This document shows, one piece after another, positions 1 through 6,518 of a stretch of 14,036 nucleotides of DNA. Under the pieces are notes generated by a model. The model was not told where the DNA came from. It saw only the letters and a program-made list of their open reading frames with translations, and ran no database searches. The translations under genes and the position numbers were made by a program. Each line of letters opens with the position of its first letter. Position 1 is the first letter of the stretch. The DNA is from Actinomycetes bacterium. Its GTDB lineage: Bacteria; Actinomycetota; Acidimicrobiia; Acidimicrobiales; UBA8190. The stretch lies in assembly GCA_021798135.1 (NCBI GenBank), contig JAJZYI010000047.1, positions 1-14,036 of the forward strand. Direction: 5' to 3'.

Positions 1-72
1 GCCGTGCGCGACCGACGGCTCGGCGCGCGACGACGCGCCGTGCGGGCCGAGGAGCGACGTGGCGGCGGCCAT
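1..72 (-). CDS. 5' end of an unidentified gene after hemA, possibly hemC (partial)
   Basis: An ATG at 72-70 lies 6 nt after the hemA stop codon on the same strand and opens a frame that stays open to the window edge (24 codons, beginning M-A-A-A-T-S-L-L-G-P-H-G). This short piece matches no domain I can recognise. By established actinobacterial gene order (rex-hemA-hemC-hemD, as in Streptomyces), porphobilinogen deaminase HemC would be expected here. The typical HemC opening (R-I-A-T-R-G-S) is not in the visible part, so it would have to follow an N-terminal extension. The start could also lie further downstream, outside the window. There is no clear Shine-Dalgarno sequence, which would fit translational coupling to hemA. 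The identity is inference from synteny only. Confidence 0.35.
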   Translation of the reverse strand, partial: MAAATSLLGPHGASSRAEPSVAHG

Positions 73-78
73 CGTCGC

Positions 79-1341
79 CTACAGGTCGAACAGGGCCCGC
101 ACCGCTTCCACCAGGCGCTCGCCGCGCGGCGTGCCGGCGGCCTCCTTCAGCGCCACGGTGGGCTGGTGCAGGACACGGGCGAGCGCGTCGCGCGTCACCC
201 GGTCCACCGCCTCCCACTGCTCGTCGCTGAGGTCGCCGTGGTGCTGGCGCAGGCGGTCGATCGCCTGGCAGCGCAGCTGCTCCACGTGGTCCCGCAGCGA
301 CGCCACCGCCGGTGCCGCGCCCCGCTCGCGCACGTCCGTGCGGAAGCGCTCGATCTCCGCGCCGATGACCGCCTGCGCAGCATCCACCTCGGCCTGGCGC
401 CCGGCCATGGCGCGGTCGGCCCGCGCACGGATCTCGTCCAGGTCGAGCAGGACCAGGCCGTCGGTGTCCCGGAGCGCGGGGTCGACGTTGCGGGGCATGC
501 CCAGGTCGACGACGACCAGCGCCTGGCGGCCGGACCGGTCGGCCAGGACGGCCCCCAGGAGCTCGCCGTCGAGCACGGGCAGGCTCGCCGCGCTGCACGC
601 CACGGCCGCGTCGGCCTGGCGGAGCTCGGCCGCGAGCGCGCCGAGGCCCACGGCTCGCCCGCCAGCGGCCTCGGCGGCCGCCCGACCCTTCGCCGTCGTC
701 CGGTTGGCCACCACCACGTCGGCGCCGTCGCTGCCGAGCGCTCCGGCCACCCCCATGCCCATCTCGCCGGCCCCGACGACGACCACCCGGCGGCCCGCGG
801 CCGTGCCTCCCATGTGCTCGGCGACCAGCTCCGCGGCGACGTGCGACAGCGACAGCGACCCCCGGGCGATGGCGGTGGCCGTGCGGACCCGCCGGCCGGC
901 CTGGACGGCACGCCTGAACAGCTCGGTGAGCAGCGGCCCGGCGGCCCGCTCGGCCGCCGCCACCGCTCCCGCACGGCGCACCTGCCCGAGGACCTCGGTC
1001 TCGCCCAGGACGGCGGACCGCAGCCCGGACGCCACCTCGAAGAGGTGGTGGGCCACCATGTCGTCGAACTGGATGGTCAGGTGGTCGGCGATCGCCTCCA
1101 CCGGCATGCCCGCCCGCTGCGCCACGAAGCCCTGCAGGTCGGCGACGCCGTCGTGGAACCGCTCGACGACCGCGTACACCTCGGTGCGCAGGCAGGTGGA
1201 GACGACGACGACCTCCACGAGGTTCGGCCGCGACCGGAGGTCGGCCAGGACCTTGCCGAGGTCCTCGTCGGCGACGGCGACTCGCTCGAGCAGGTCGAGC
1301 GGCGCCCGTTCGGGCTCCAGGCCCACCACCACCACGGACAA
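79..1341 (-). CDS. hemA: Glutamyl-tRNA reductase HemA
   Basis: HemA reduces glutamyl-tRNA(Glu) with NADPH to glutamate-1-semialdehyde, the first committed step of tetrapyrrole (haem, corrin) synthesis by the C5 pathway in the cytoplasm. The 420-residue length is normal. The N-terminal catalytic domain begins SVVVVGL; the nucleophilic Cys is C50 in STCLRTEVY (residues 48-56), where most family members have STCNRTE, so the residue after Cys is Leu rather than Asn. The substrate-domain motif GLRSAVLGETEVLGQVR is at 106-122, a Rossmann NADPH motif VVVVGAGEMG is at about 186-195, and a helical dimerisation tail follows. The start is a TTG at 1341, chosen because it gives the family's usual N-terminus; an AGGAG lies about 11 nt upstream and a GTG at 1335 is the alternative. 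The gene lies downstream of rex on the same strand, across about 235 bp that carry a duplicated piece of the rex 3' end. Confidence 0.96.
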   Translation of the reverse strand: MSVVVVGLEPERAPLDLLERVAVADEDLGKVLADLRSRPNLVEVVVVSTCLRTEVYAVVERFHDGVADLQGFVAQRAGMPVEAIADHLTIQFDDMVAHHLFEVASGLRSAVLGETEVLGQVRRAGAVAAAERAAGPLLTELFRRAVQAGRRVRTATAIARGSLSLSHVAAELVAEHMGGTAAGRRVVVVGAGEMGMGVAGALGSDGADVVVANRTTAKGRAAAEAAGGRAVGLGALAAELRQADAAVACSAASLPVLDGELLGAVLADRSGRQALVVVDLGMPRNVDPALRDTDGLVLLDLDEIRARADRAMAGRQAEVDAAQAVIGAEIERFRTDVRERGAAPAVASLRDHVEQLRCQAIDRLRQHHGDLSDEQWEAVDRVTRDALARVLHQPTVALKEAAGTPRGERLVEAVRALFDL

Positions 1342-1480
1342 CGCCTGTGCGGCTCCTCGTGCGATCGTCGTGCGCGCCCGTCCCGGGCGGATGCCCGGGT
1401 CGGGCCGGAGCCGGAGACCCCTGGCGTGCGCGCGGGCCGGCCCCCTACAAGGATGCCGGGCCGGCGCCGGCCATGCCAGG

Positions 1481-1638
1481 CAGGGCCGTCACTGCTCTGC
1501 GTTCACCATCCCGACGGGGCCGGCCACGGGCCCCGGCTCGGGGCCGTCACCAGGGGCGGCAGGGCCGTCACTGCTCTCACTGCTCTGCGCTCGCCACCTC
1601 GACGGGGTCGGCCACGGGCGCCGGCGCGGGGGCCGTGG
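1481..1638 (-). repeat. Tandem duplication of the rex 3' end
   Basis: Two adjacent diverged copies are seen: about 1481-1551 (outside the gene) and about 1560-1638 (the end of rex). Read on the minus strand, the outer copy ends V-A-G-P-V-G-M-V-N-A-E-Q-stop (TGA at 1491-1489), against the real Rex tail V-A-D-P-V-E-V-A-S-A-E-Q-stop (TGA at 1579-1577). Upstream, GPEPGP in the outer copy matches APAPAP in Rex. Inside the rex copy the last nine bases GAGCAGTGA are again duplicated in tandem, giving stops at 1579-1577 and 1570-1568. Copy spacing is 79 bp (88 bp including the 9-bp duplication), so the outer copy is out of frame and cannot be read through. It looks like a decayed segmental tandem duplication. 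Confidence 0.8.
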
Positions 1639-2305
1639 CCGACGGCGGCAGGGGCGTGACGTTGTCGGCGAGGTCGCCCAGGTGCGAAAGGTGGAAGCTG
1701 ATGACCTGCAGCTCGATCGACAGGTCGACGTCGCGCAGCAGGACGCCGGCGGGCACGGTGAGCACCCGCGAGGCGAAGTTCAGGATCGCCCGGATGCCGG
1801 CGCGGACCATGCGGTCGGCGACGTGCTGGGCGTCGGAGGGCGGCGTGGCGATGACCCCGATCGCGGGCGGGTCGCCCGCCACCGCCGTCTCGAACTCGTC
1901 GAAGTGGCGGATCGGCACACCCCGCACGCGCGTGCCGACGAGCGTGGGCTCGACGTCGAACAGCGCCGCCACCCGGAACCCCCGGGACGTGAAGCCGGGG
2001 GCGTTGGCGAGCGCCCGGCCCAGGTTGCCGATGCCGACGATGGCCACCGGCCAGTCGCCGTCGAGGCCGAGCTCGCGGTCGATCTGCGTCAGGAGGTACT
2101 CGGCGTCGTAGCCCGAGCCGCGGGTCCCGAACGAGCCGAGGAACGACAGGTCCTTGCGGACCTTGGACGCGTTCACCTTGGCCATCTGGGCCAGCTGCTC
2201 GGAGGAGACCGTCCGGGTCCCCGATCGGACGAGCTCCAGGAGGAGGCGCTGGTAGATCGGCAGGCGGGCCACGGTGGCCTCGGGGATGCGTCGGCTCTGA
2301 GGCAT
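1577..2305 (-). CDS. rex: Redox-sensing transcriptional repressor Rex
   Basis: Rex is a homodimeric DNA-binding repressor that senses the NADH/NAD+ ratio; NADH binding releases it from operators of respiratory, fermentative and haem genes. The protein is 242 residues. Residues 10-66 form the winged-helix domain (PIYQRLLLELVRSG, then SSEQLAQMAKVNASKVRKDL, then SFGTRGSGY, all typical of Rex). The Rossmann NAD-binding motif GIGNLGRAL is at 91-99, and ALFDVEP and GVIATPP at about 114-155 continue that domain. A helix near 205-215 corresponds to the domain-swapped C-terminal helix, followed by a Pro/Ala-rich tail of about 25 residues. The ATG at 2305 was chosen because family homology begins there; the frame stays open upstream but without similarity. 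The following hemA fits the known rex-hemACD organisation of Streptomyces, where Rex controls the operon. I found no convincing TGTGAA-N4-TTCACA operator nearby. Confidence 0.95.
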   Translation of the reverse strand: MPQSRRIPEATVARLPIYQRLLLELVRSGTRTVSSEQLAQMAKVNASKVRKDLSFLGSFGTRGSGYDAEYLLTQIDRELGLDGDWPVAIVGIGNLGRALANAPGFTSRGFRVAALFDVEPTLVGTRVRGVPIRHFDEFETAVAGDPPAIGVIATPPSDAQHVADRMVRAGIRAILNFASRVLTVPAGVLLRDVDLSIELQVISFHLSHLGDLADNVTPLPPSATAPAPAPVADPVEVASAEQ

Positions 2306-2366
2306 GAGACCCGGATCGTACCGACACCGCCCACGGCGGCACCAAGTCGGCGACCGCCGGCCCTCC

Positions 2367-3899
2367 TCAGGCGCCCGGACCGCCGCCGCGCACCGAGCGC
2401 CGGACGGCCTCGCCGCCGGCGTTGCGCGGCACGGCGGGGACCAGCCGGACGGTGGTCGGGCACTTGTAACGGGCCAGGTAGCGGGCACAGTGCTCGATCA
2501 CGGCGCCACCGGTCGGCGGGGCGGCGGGGTCGGCCGGGACGACCAGGGCCTCGACCGTCTCGCCCGACACCGGGTCCGGCCGGCCGACCACGGCGGCGTC
2601 AGCCACCCCGGGCATGTCGGCCACCACGCGCTCGACCTCGCCGGGGTACACGTTGAAGCCCGACACGATGATCAGGTCCTTGACCCGGTCGACCACGAAG
2701 AGGTCCCCCGCCGCCCCGCTGACGCCGACGTCACCGGTGCGCAGCCACCCGCCTGGGGCCCGCACGGCGGCGGAGGCGGGCTCGTCTCCCCAGTACCCGG
2801 GGAAGACGTTCGGCCCGCGCACCCAGATCTCGCCGGGATCGCCGGCGAGGACGTCCGCACCGTCCTCGTCCACCAGCCGGACCTCCACGCCGGGCAGCGG
2901 CCGGCCCACGGACCCGGCCGCCGGCGAGCCGCCGGCCAGGGTCGTCGTCACCGCCGGCGAGGCCTCGGTGAGCCCGTAGCCCTGGTGCAGCGGCACGCCG
3001 AGCCGGTCCCGCACCGCCTCCACCAGGCCGGGCAGCAGGGGCGCGCCACCGGCGACCGCCTGGCGTACCGACGCGGCGGCGCCAACGTCCCGCCCGCCGT
3101 CGCCGTCCACGTAGCGGACCAGCTGGGCGAACACGGCCGGCACGCTCACCACCATCGTGACGCGGAGGTCGCGCACCAGCCGCAGGACGGCACCGGGGTC
3201 GAAGCGATCGTCGACGGCAAGAGGTGCACCGGTGGCGAGGGCCAGCCCGAGCGCCACGTTCAGCCCGAAGACGTGGAACAGCGGCAGCACGGCCAGGCCG
3301 ACGTCGTCGGGCAGCACGGACTGGCCCGGCACGGCCTGCATCTGGGCCAGGTTGGCGGCCATGGCGCCGTGGGTGAGCACGGCGGGCTTGGGCGACCCGG
3401 CCGTCCCCGACGTGTGCAGGAGCACGGCGACGTCGTCAGGACCTCGCGGCACGGGCTGCAGGCGCTCGGCGCCCGCGGCCCGGGCGGCGCCGAGCGCCTC
3501 GTCCCAGTCGCCGTGGCCGCCGTCGGACACGAGCACCTCCACGCCGTGGCGCAACGCCCCGGCGGCGTCGCGCAGCGGCCCTGCCGCCACGGCGGCACCC
3601 AGCACGACCGCCGGCGACACGGCGCCCAGCTCCCTGGCCAGCTCGGGGGCCGGGACCGCCGGGTTGACCGGCACGGCGACCGCGCCGGCAGCCAGGATCC
3701 CGAGGTAGGCGGCCACGAAGCCCGCCGACGCGGGCATGGCCAGGGCGACCCGGTCACCCGGGCCGACACCGGCCCTCTCGAGCGCCAGGGCCGCGGCCGC
3801 GGCGCCGGCGCGGACATCCGCCCACGTGTGCCAGCCGCCCTCGTCGTGGAGGGCGCGACCGCCCTCCGGATGGCCAACCACCAGGTTCGCCAGGTTCAC
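2367..3899 (-). CDS. AMP-forming acyl-CoA synthetase-like protein (ANL superfamily) with altered A10 motif
   Basis: Members of this family activate a carboxylic acid with ATP to an acyl-adenylate and usually transfer it to CoA. The 510-residue protein carries the motifs in order: A3 phosphate loop LLHTSGTAGSPKPAVLTH (160-177), A5 YGLTEASP (308-315), A7 GWLRTGD (384-390) and A8 hinge DRVKDLIIVSGFNVYPGEVE (404-423). The A10 region reads PRNAGGEAVRR (491-501), where the family has PRN-x-x-GK-x-x-R. The catalytic lysine position is thus Glu497 (GAG at 2411-2409), which would be expected to cripple adenylation. The substrate cannot be told from sequence; it resembles long- or medium-chain fatty acid-CoA ligases. 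The start is GTG 3899 with GGGAGGGG a few bases upstream. The gene ends 61 nt before rex on the same strand. Confidence 0.88.
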   Translation of the reverse strand: MNLANLVVGHPEGGRALHDEGGWHTWADVRAGAAAAALALERAGVGPGDRVALAMPASAGFVAAYLGILAAGAVAVPVNPAVPAPELARELGAVSPAVVLGAAVAAGPLRDAAGALRHGVEVLVSDGGHGDWDEALGAARAAGAERLQPVPRGPDDVAVLLHTSGTAGSPKPAVLTHGAMAANLAQMQAVPGQSVLPDDVGLAVLPLFHVFGLNVALGLALATGAPLAVDDRFDPGAVLRLVRDLRVTMVVSVPAVFAQLVRYVDGDGGRDVGAAASVRQAVAGGAPLLPGLVEAVRDRLGVPLHQGYGLTEASPAVTTTLAGGSPAAGSVGRPLPGVEVRLVDEDGADVLAGDPGEIWVRGPNVFPGYWGDEPASAAVRAPGGWLRTGDVGVSGAAGDLFVVDRVKDLIIVSGFNVYPGEVERVVADMPGVADAAVVGRPDPVSGETVEALVVPADPAAPPTGGAVIEHCARYLARYKCPTTVRLVPAVPRNAGGEAVRRSVRGGGPGA

Positions 3900-3978
3900 G
3901 TCCCCTCCCGGTGCTCCCGATCCCCCACCCTCGTCCGGCGGCGCCGCACCGCCCCCGCGGCCCGCCCCCGATCACCGC

Positions 3979-5103
3979 TCAGCCCGCCATGCCACCGCTC
4001 GCCGCTCCCCCGCCGCCGCCCACCGTGCCACCGCCGCCGCCGGCCGCGCCACTGCAACCCACAGCGCCACCACTGCCGCCCGCCGCGCCGCCGCCGGCCG
4101 CGCCACCACTGCCGGCCGCCGCGCCACCGCCGGCCGCCGCGCCACCAGCCGCCGCGCCACCGCCGGCCGCCGCGCCGCTACCGGCGACCGGACCCGCACC
4201 GTGCAGCGTCACCACGTCGCCCGCCGACACCTGCAGGATCGTCGCCGCTGAGCGGCGGTCCGCCGCCACCGCAAGGTGGCCGTTGGCGTCCACCACCACC
4301 CCGAGCGCGCCGGAGCCGGCTGCGGCGAACGTGGGCACCCGCCGTGCCGGGACCGGCCTGCCACCGGCGACGACCGACAGGTCGGCACCGAGGCCGGCCC
4401 GCCGGGCGTCGTCGGGGCGCGCCGCCAGCTGGACGTTGCCGAAGCGGTCCACCCACAGGACCTCGGCCTCGACGCGGCCCGGCCGCACGCGGAGGACCGG
4501 GTCGGCGAGCCGCTCCAGCCCGGCGGGATCGATCGGCTCGCCGACCTCGGCCAGGGTCGCCCCGGCCCACAGCCGGGCCGCCGCCGGAGCGAAGACGTCC
4601 CGCCCGTCGAACGTCGCTGCCGTCGCGCAGGGCGGCGGGGTCGCCGGTGGCAGCGCGACGGCGCGCCGGACCGGGCCGATGCGCTCGGCCGCGGCGACGA
4701 GGAGCCCGTTGTCGGGCCCGACCAGCACCCACGGCCGGCCGCCGGCCTCTGGGGCCGAGCCCTTGCCAGCATCCGGCTCGACGCCCGCACCCGGTCCGGG
4801 CATCGAGCCGGGACGGGTCGCCGGGGCCCCCGGGACGGCGCCGACCTGCAGGGCCACCCCGCGGCGGGCGGTCCCGACGCCGGGGTCCACCACGGCGAGG
4901 ACCACGCCGGGACCGAGGTGGTCGATGCAGCGGACCAGGGCGCGCGACCCGGCCACGACGTCGAACGGCGGGATCCCGTGCGTGAGGTCGACCACCGGCG
5001 CACCGGGGGCGACGCGGGCGACGGCGGCACGGAGCAGCCCGGCGAACTCGTCGCCGGTCCCGTAGTCGGTGAGGAGGAAGACGCAGCCCGGTGGTGCCAC
5101 CAC
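3979..5103 (-). CDS. SAM hydrolase / SAM hydroxide adenosyltransferase family protein (DUF62) with variant triad and Gly/Ala-rich tail
   Basis: The family (SAM:hydroxide adenosyltransferases, related to fluorinase and chlorinase) splits S-adenosylmethionine into adenosine and methionine. Seen here, numbering from GTG 5103: FLLTDYGTGDEFAGLL (9-24), VVDLTHGIPPFDV (37-49), VVDPGVGTARRG (71-82), GPDNGLL (129-135), TFDGRDVFAP (164-173) and the C-terminal-domain VLWVDRFGNVQL. Of the Asp-Arg-His triad described for the archaeal enzyme, D73 and R80 are present, but the His of the usual FHGRD is Asp166. A Gly/Pro-rich insertion of about 35 residues (88-123) and a 73-residue Gly/Ala tail (302-374) lengthen the protein to 374, against about 260-280 for the family. 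GTG 5103 or GTG 5100 are the possible starts; both lie within 15 nt of the proC stop, implying co-transcription. The frame runs far upstream opposite proC, but that part is not family sequence. Confidence 0.87.
   Translation of the reverse strand: MVAPPGCVFLLTDYGTGDEFAGLLRAAVARVAPGAPVVDLTHGIPPFDVVAGSRALVRCIDHLGPGVVLAVVDPGVGTARRGVALQVGAVPGAPATRPGSMPGPGAGVEPDAGKGSAPEAGGRPWVLVGPDNGLLVAAAERIGPVRRAVALPPATPPPCATAATFDGRDVFAPAAARLWAGATLAEVGEPIDPAGLERLADPVLRVRPGRVEAEVLWVDRFGNVQLAARPDDARRAGLGADLSVVAGGRPVPARRVPTFAAAGSGALGVVVDANGHLAVAADRRSAATILQVSAGDVVTLHGAGPVAGSGAAAGGGAAAGGAAAGGGAAAGSGGAAGGGAAGGSGGAVGCSGAAGGGGGTVGGGGGAASGGMAG
3982..4200 (-). repeat. Low-complexity GCC/GGC repeat tract coding a Gly/Ala tail
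   Basis: This stretch is made almost wholly of imperfect units around GCCGGCCGCCGCGCCACC, with a rough period of 18-21 bp, clearest at 4080-4180. It encodes the C-terminal 73 residues of the SAM-hydrolase-family protein as AAAGGG-like runs with occasional Ser, Val and Cys. The period keeps the reading frame, so the tract probably grew and shrank by slippage without breaking the gene. Confidence 0.8.
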
Positions 5104-5114
5104 AGCGCCCGGGT

Positions 5115-5906
5115 TCAGGCCGGTGGCGGCGCCAGCTGCCGCGACCGCTCCGCTGCGGCCGCCACCGCGTCGAGGAGCGCGGCCCGCACGGCACGCGACT
5201 CGAGGACCCGGAGCGCCGCCGCTGTCGTGCCACCCGGCGACGTGACGTCCGCCCGCAGCGCCGCCGGCTCCGCTCCCGGCTGCAGCAGCAACTGCCCCGC
5301 CCCGGCGATGGTGTGGGCGGCGAGCTGCCGGCTGACGGCCCGGGGAAGGCCGGTGAGGACGCCGGCTTCCTCGAGCGCCTCGGCGACCAGGAACACGTAC
5401 GCCGGTCCCGAGCCCGACAGGCCGGTCACCGCATCGAACGCCGATTCGGGCAGCCGCACCACGGCGCCGGCCGCCCGCAGCACCCCCTCCGCCCAGGCGA
5501 CGTCGGCGTCGGACACCCCGGGGGCCGCGCACAGGGCCGACACGCCCGCGCCGACGAGCGCCGGGGTGTTGGGCATGGCCCGCAGCACGGCGGCACCGGG
5601 CAGCCAGCGCGCGAGGGCCTGGAGCGTGATCCCGGCCATCACCGACAGCACGCGGGGCACCCCGACGGCCTGCAGGGACCGGCACGCGGGCTCGGCGTCA
5701 CCGGGCTTGACCGCCACCAGCGCCCCGTCGCAGGGGGGAGGCTCGGCCGCCGTCACCACGCCGGGCAGCTGCGCCCCGAGGGCCGATCGGCGGTCCGGGT
5801 CGCGCTCCACCACCGTGATGGCCGCCGGGTCCGCGCCGGCGGACACCATGCCCTCGACCAGCGCGGCACCCATCCGGCCGCCTCCCAGGACCACCAACCG
5901 CGTCAT
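5115..5906 (-). CDS. proC: Pyrroline-5-carboxylate reductase ProC
   Basis: ProC reduces 1-pyrroline-5-carboxylate to L-proline with NAD(P)H, the last step of proline synthesis, in the cytoplasm. The 263-residue protein has the N-terminal Rossmann motif LVVLGGGRMGAAL (4-16), VAVKPGD (64-70), SVMAGITL (88-95), AMPNTPALVGAG (110-121), GLSGSGPAYVFL (162-173) and the family signature DVTSPGGTTAAAL (220-232), all in the normal order and spacing. The ATG at 5906 was chosen because it lies four codons before the Rossmann strand; a GTG/ATG further upstream adds non-homologous residues. No obvious Shine-Dalgarno sequence precedes it. The SAM-hydrolase-family gene starts 11 nt after its stop, suggesting one transcript. 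About 100 nt separate it from the upstream ybjN-like gene. Confidence 0.96.
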   Translation of the reverse strand: MTRLVVLGGGRMGAALVEGMVSAGADPAAITVVERDPDRRSALGAQLPGVVTAAEPPPCDGALVAVKPGDAEPACRSLQAVGVPRVLSVMAGITLQALARWLPGAAVLRAMPNTPALVGAGVSALCAAPGVSDADVAWAEGVLRAAGAVVRLPESAFDAVTGLSGSGPAYVFLVAEALEEAGVLTGLPRAVSRQLAAHTIAGAGQLLLQPGAEPAALRADVTSPGGTTAAALRVLESRAVRAALLDAVAAAAERSRQLAPPPA

Positions 5907-5977
5907 CGCCGGAAGGCTAGTGCCCTGCCCAGGCACGTTCGCTCGGTCCACGGCAGCCCGGGAGCTCCGCAGGTGCC

Positions 5978-6016
5978 GGCGATCAGCGGCGGCGACCAGT
6001 GGCGGCGATCAGCGCC
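5978..6016. repeat. Three tandem 13-bp repeats over the stop of the YbjN-domain gene
   Basis: Three contiguous units are seen: GGCGATCAGCGGC (5978-5990), GGCGACCAGTGGC (5991-6003) and GGCGATCAGCGCC (6004-6016). The last unit contains the TGA of the YbjN-domain gene (6011-6009), so the repeats run from the last codons into the gap before proC. The unit length is not a multiple of three, so a loss or gain would matter only if the stop-containing copy were affected. Confidence 0.7.
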
Positions 6017-6518
6017 GGCGAGGACGACGCCGGTAGGTGCCGGCGAACCCGAGCGCCATGGCGGTGTCCCAGCAGTCGTCGACGGCGGCGAGCGAGCCGC
6101 CGACGATGCGGTCGAGCTCGTCCGCGTCGACCCTGCCGATCGGCACCTCGCCGACCAGGTGGACGGCATCCTCGGCGCACAGCGCGAAGCGGATGCCGGG
6201 GAGCGACGCGTTCCTCCGCAGCAGGAACGCGAAGGTCTCCTCCCGAGCGGTCTCGGGTGCCGGCATGACCTGGGTGTCGTGGTGGAGGGTGCGCTGCCGC
6301 AACGTCAGCCACACGGTCACGACGTCCTTGTCCACGCCCCGGAGCCGCAGGTACCACCGCTCGGCGTCGGGGTCCCTCCCGGCGGCCAGCACGGGGGGCC
6401 CGGCGGCCAGCCGCTCCTCGGCCCACGCCTGGATCCGCTCGGCGCACGCGAGCCGCTGCGCTGCGGAGGCCACCGGCGCGATGCCGTCCGCCGCCGCTGC
6501 GCCTGGCGGCGGGCTCAC
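6009..6518 (-). CDS. YbjN-domain-containing protein downstream of mshA
   Basis: The 169-residue protein is a YbjN-like (type III secretion chaperone-like fold) protein of unknown biochemical role, presumably cytosolic since no signal peptide or membrane segment is seen. Recognisable parts are RWYLRLRGVDKDVVTVWLTL, where an alternating strand pattern begins, then VMPAPETAREETFAFLLRRNASL, then FALCAEDAVHLVGEVPIGRVDADELDRIVG and the C-terminal helix ending in a basic RRRPRRR tail. The GTG at 6518 overlaps the mshA TGA as GTGA, a classic coupled start. In Mycobacterium tuberculosis the gene after mshA (Rv0486) is likewise a YbjN-domain protein (Rv0487), so synteny supports the call. The mycothiol link is guilt by association only. 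Confidence 0.85.
   Translation of the reverse strand: MSPPPGAAAADGIAPVASAAQRLACAERIQAWAEERLAAGPPVLAAGRDPDAERWYLRLRGVDKDVVTVWLTLRQRTLHHDTQVMPAPETAREETFAFLLRRNASLPGIRFALCAEDAVHLVGEVPIGRVDADELDRIVGGSLAAVDDCWDTAMALGFAGTYRRRPRRR

Noticed and set aside
1489..1510. GGTGAACGC (minus strand) as a half Rex operator upstream of hemA
   Set aside because: Only one half resembles TGTGAA and no inverted partner is found; it is also explained by the duplicated rex tail.
4..2656. Very long open frames on the plus strand opposite hemA and rex
   Set aside because: They are Arg/Ala/Pro-rich with no recognisable domain and lie antisense to clear hemA and rex; long antisense frames are expected at this GC content.
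5104..5685. N-terminal extension of the SAM-hydrolase-family frame across proC
   Set aside because: The extra 194 residues are the shadow of proC in another frame; family similarity begins right after GTG 5103/5100.
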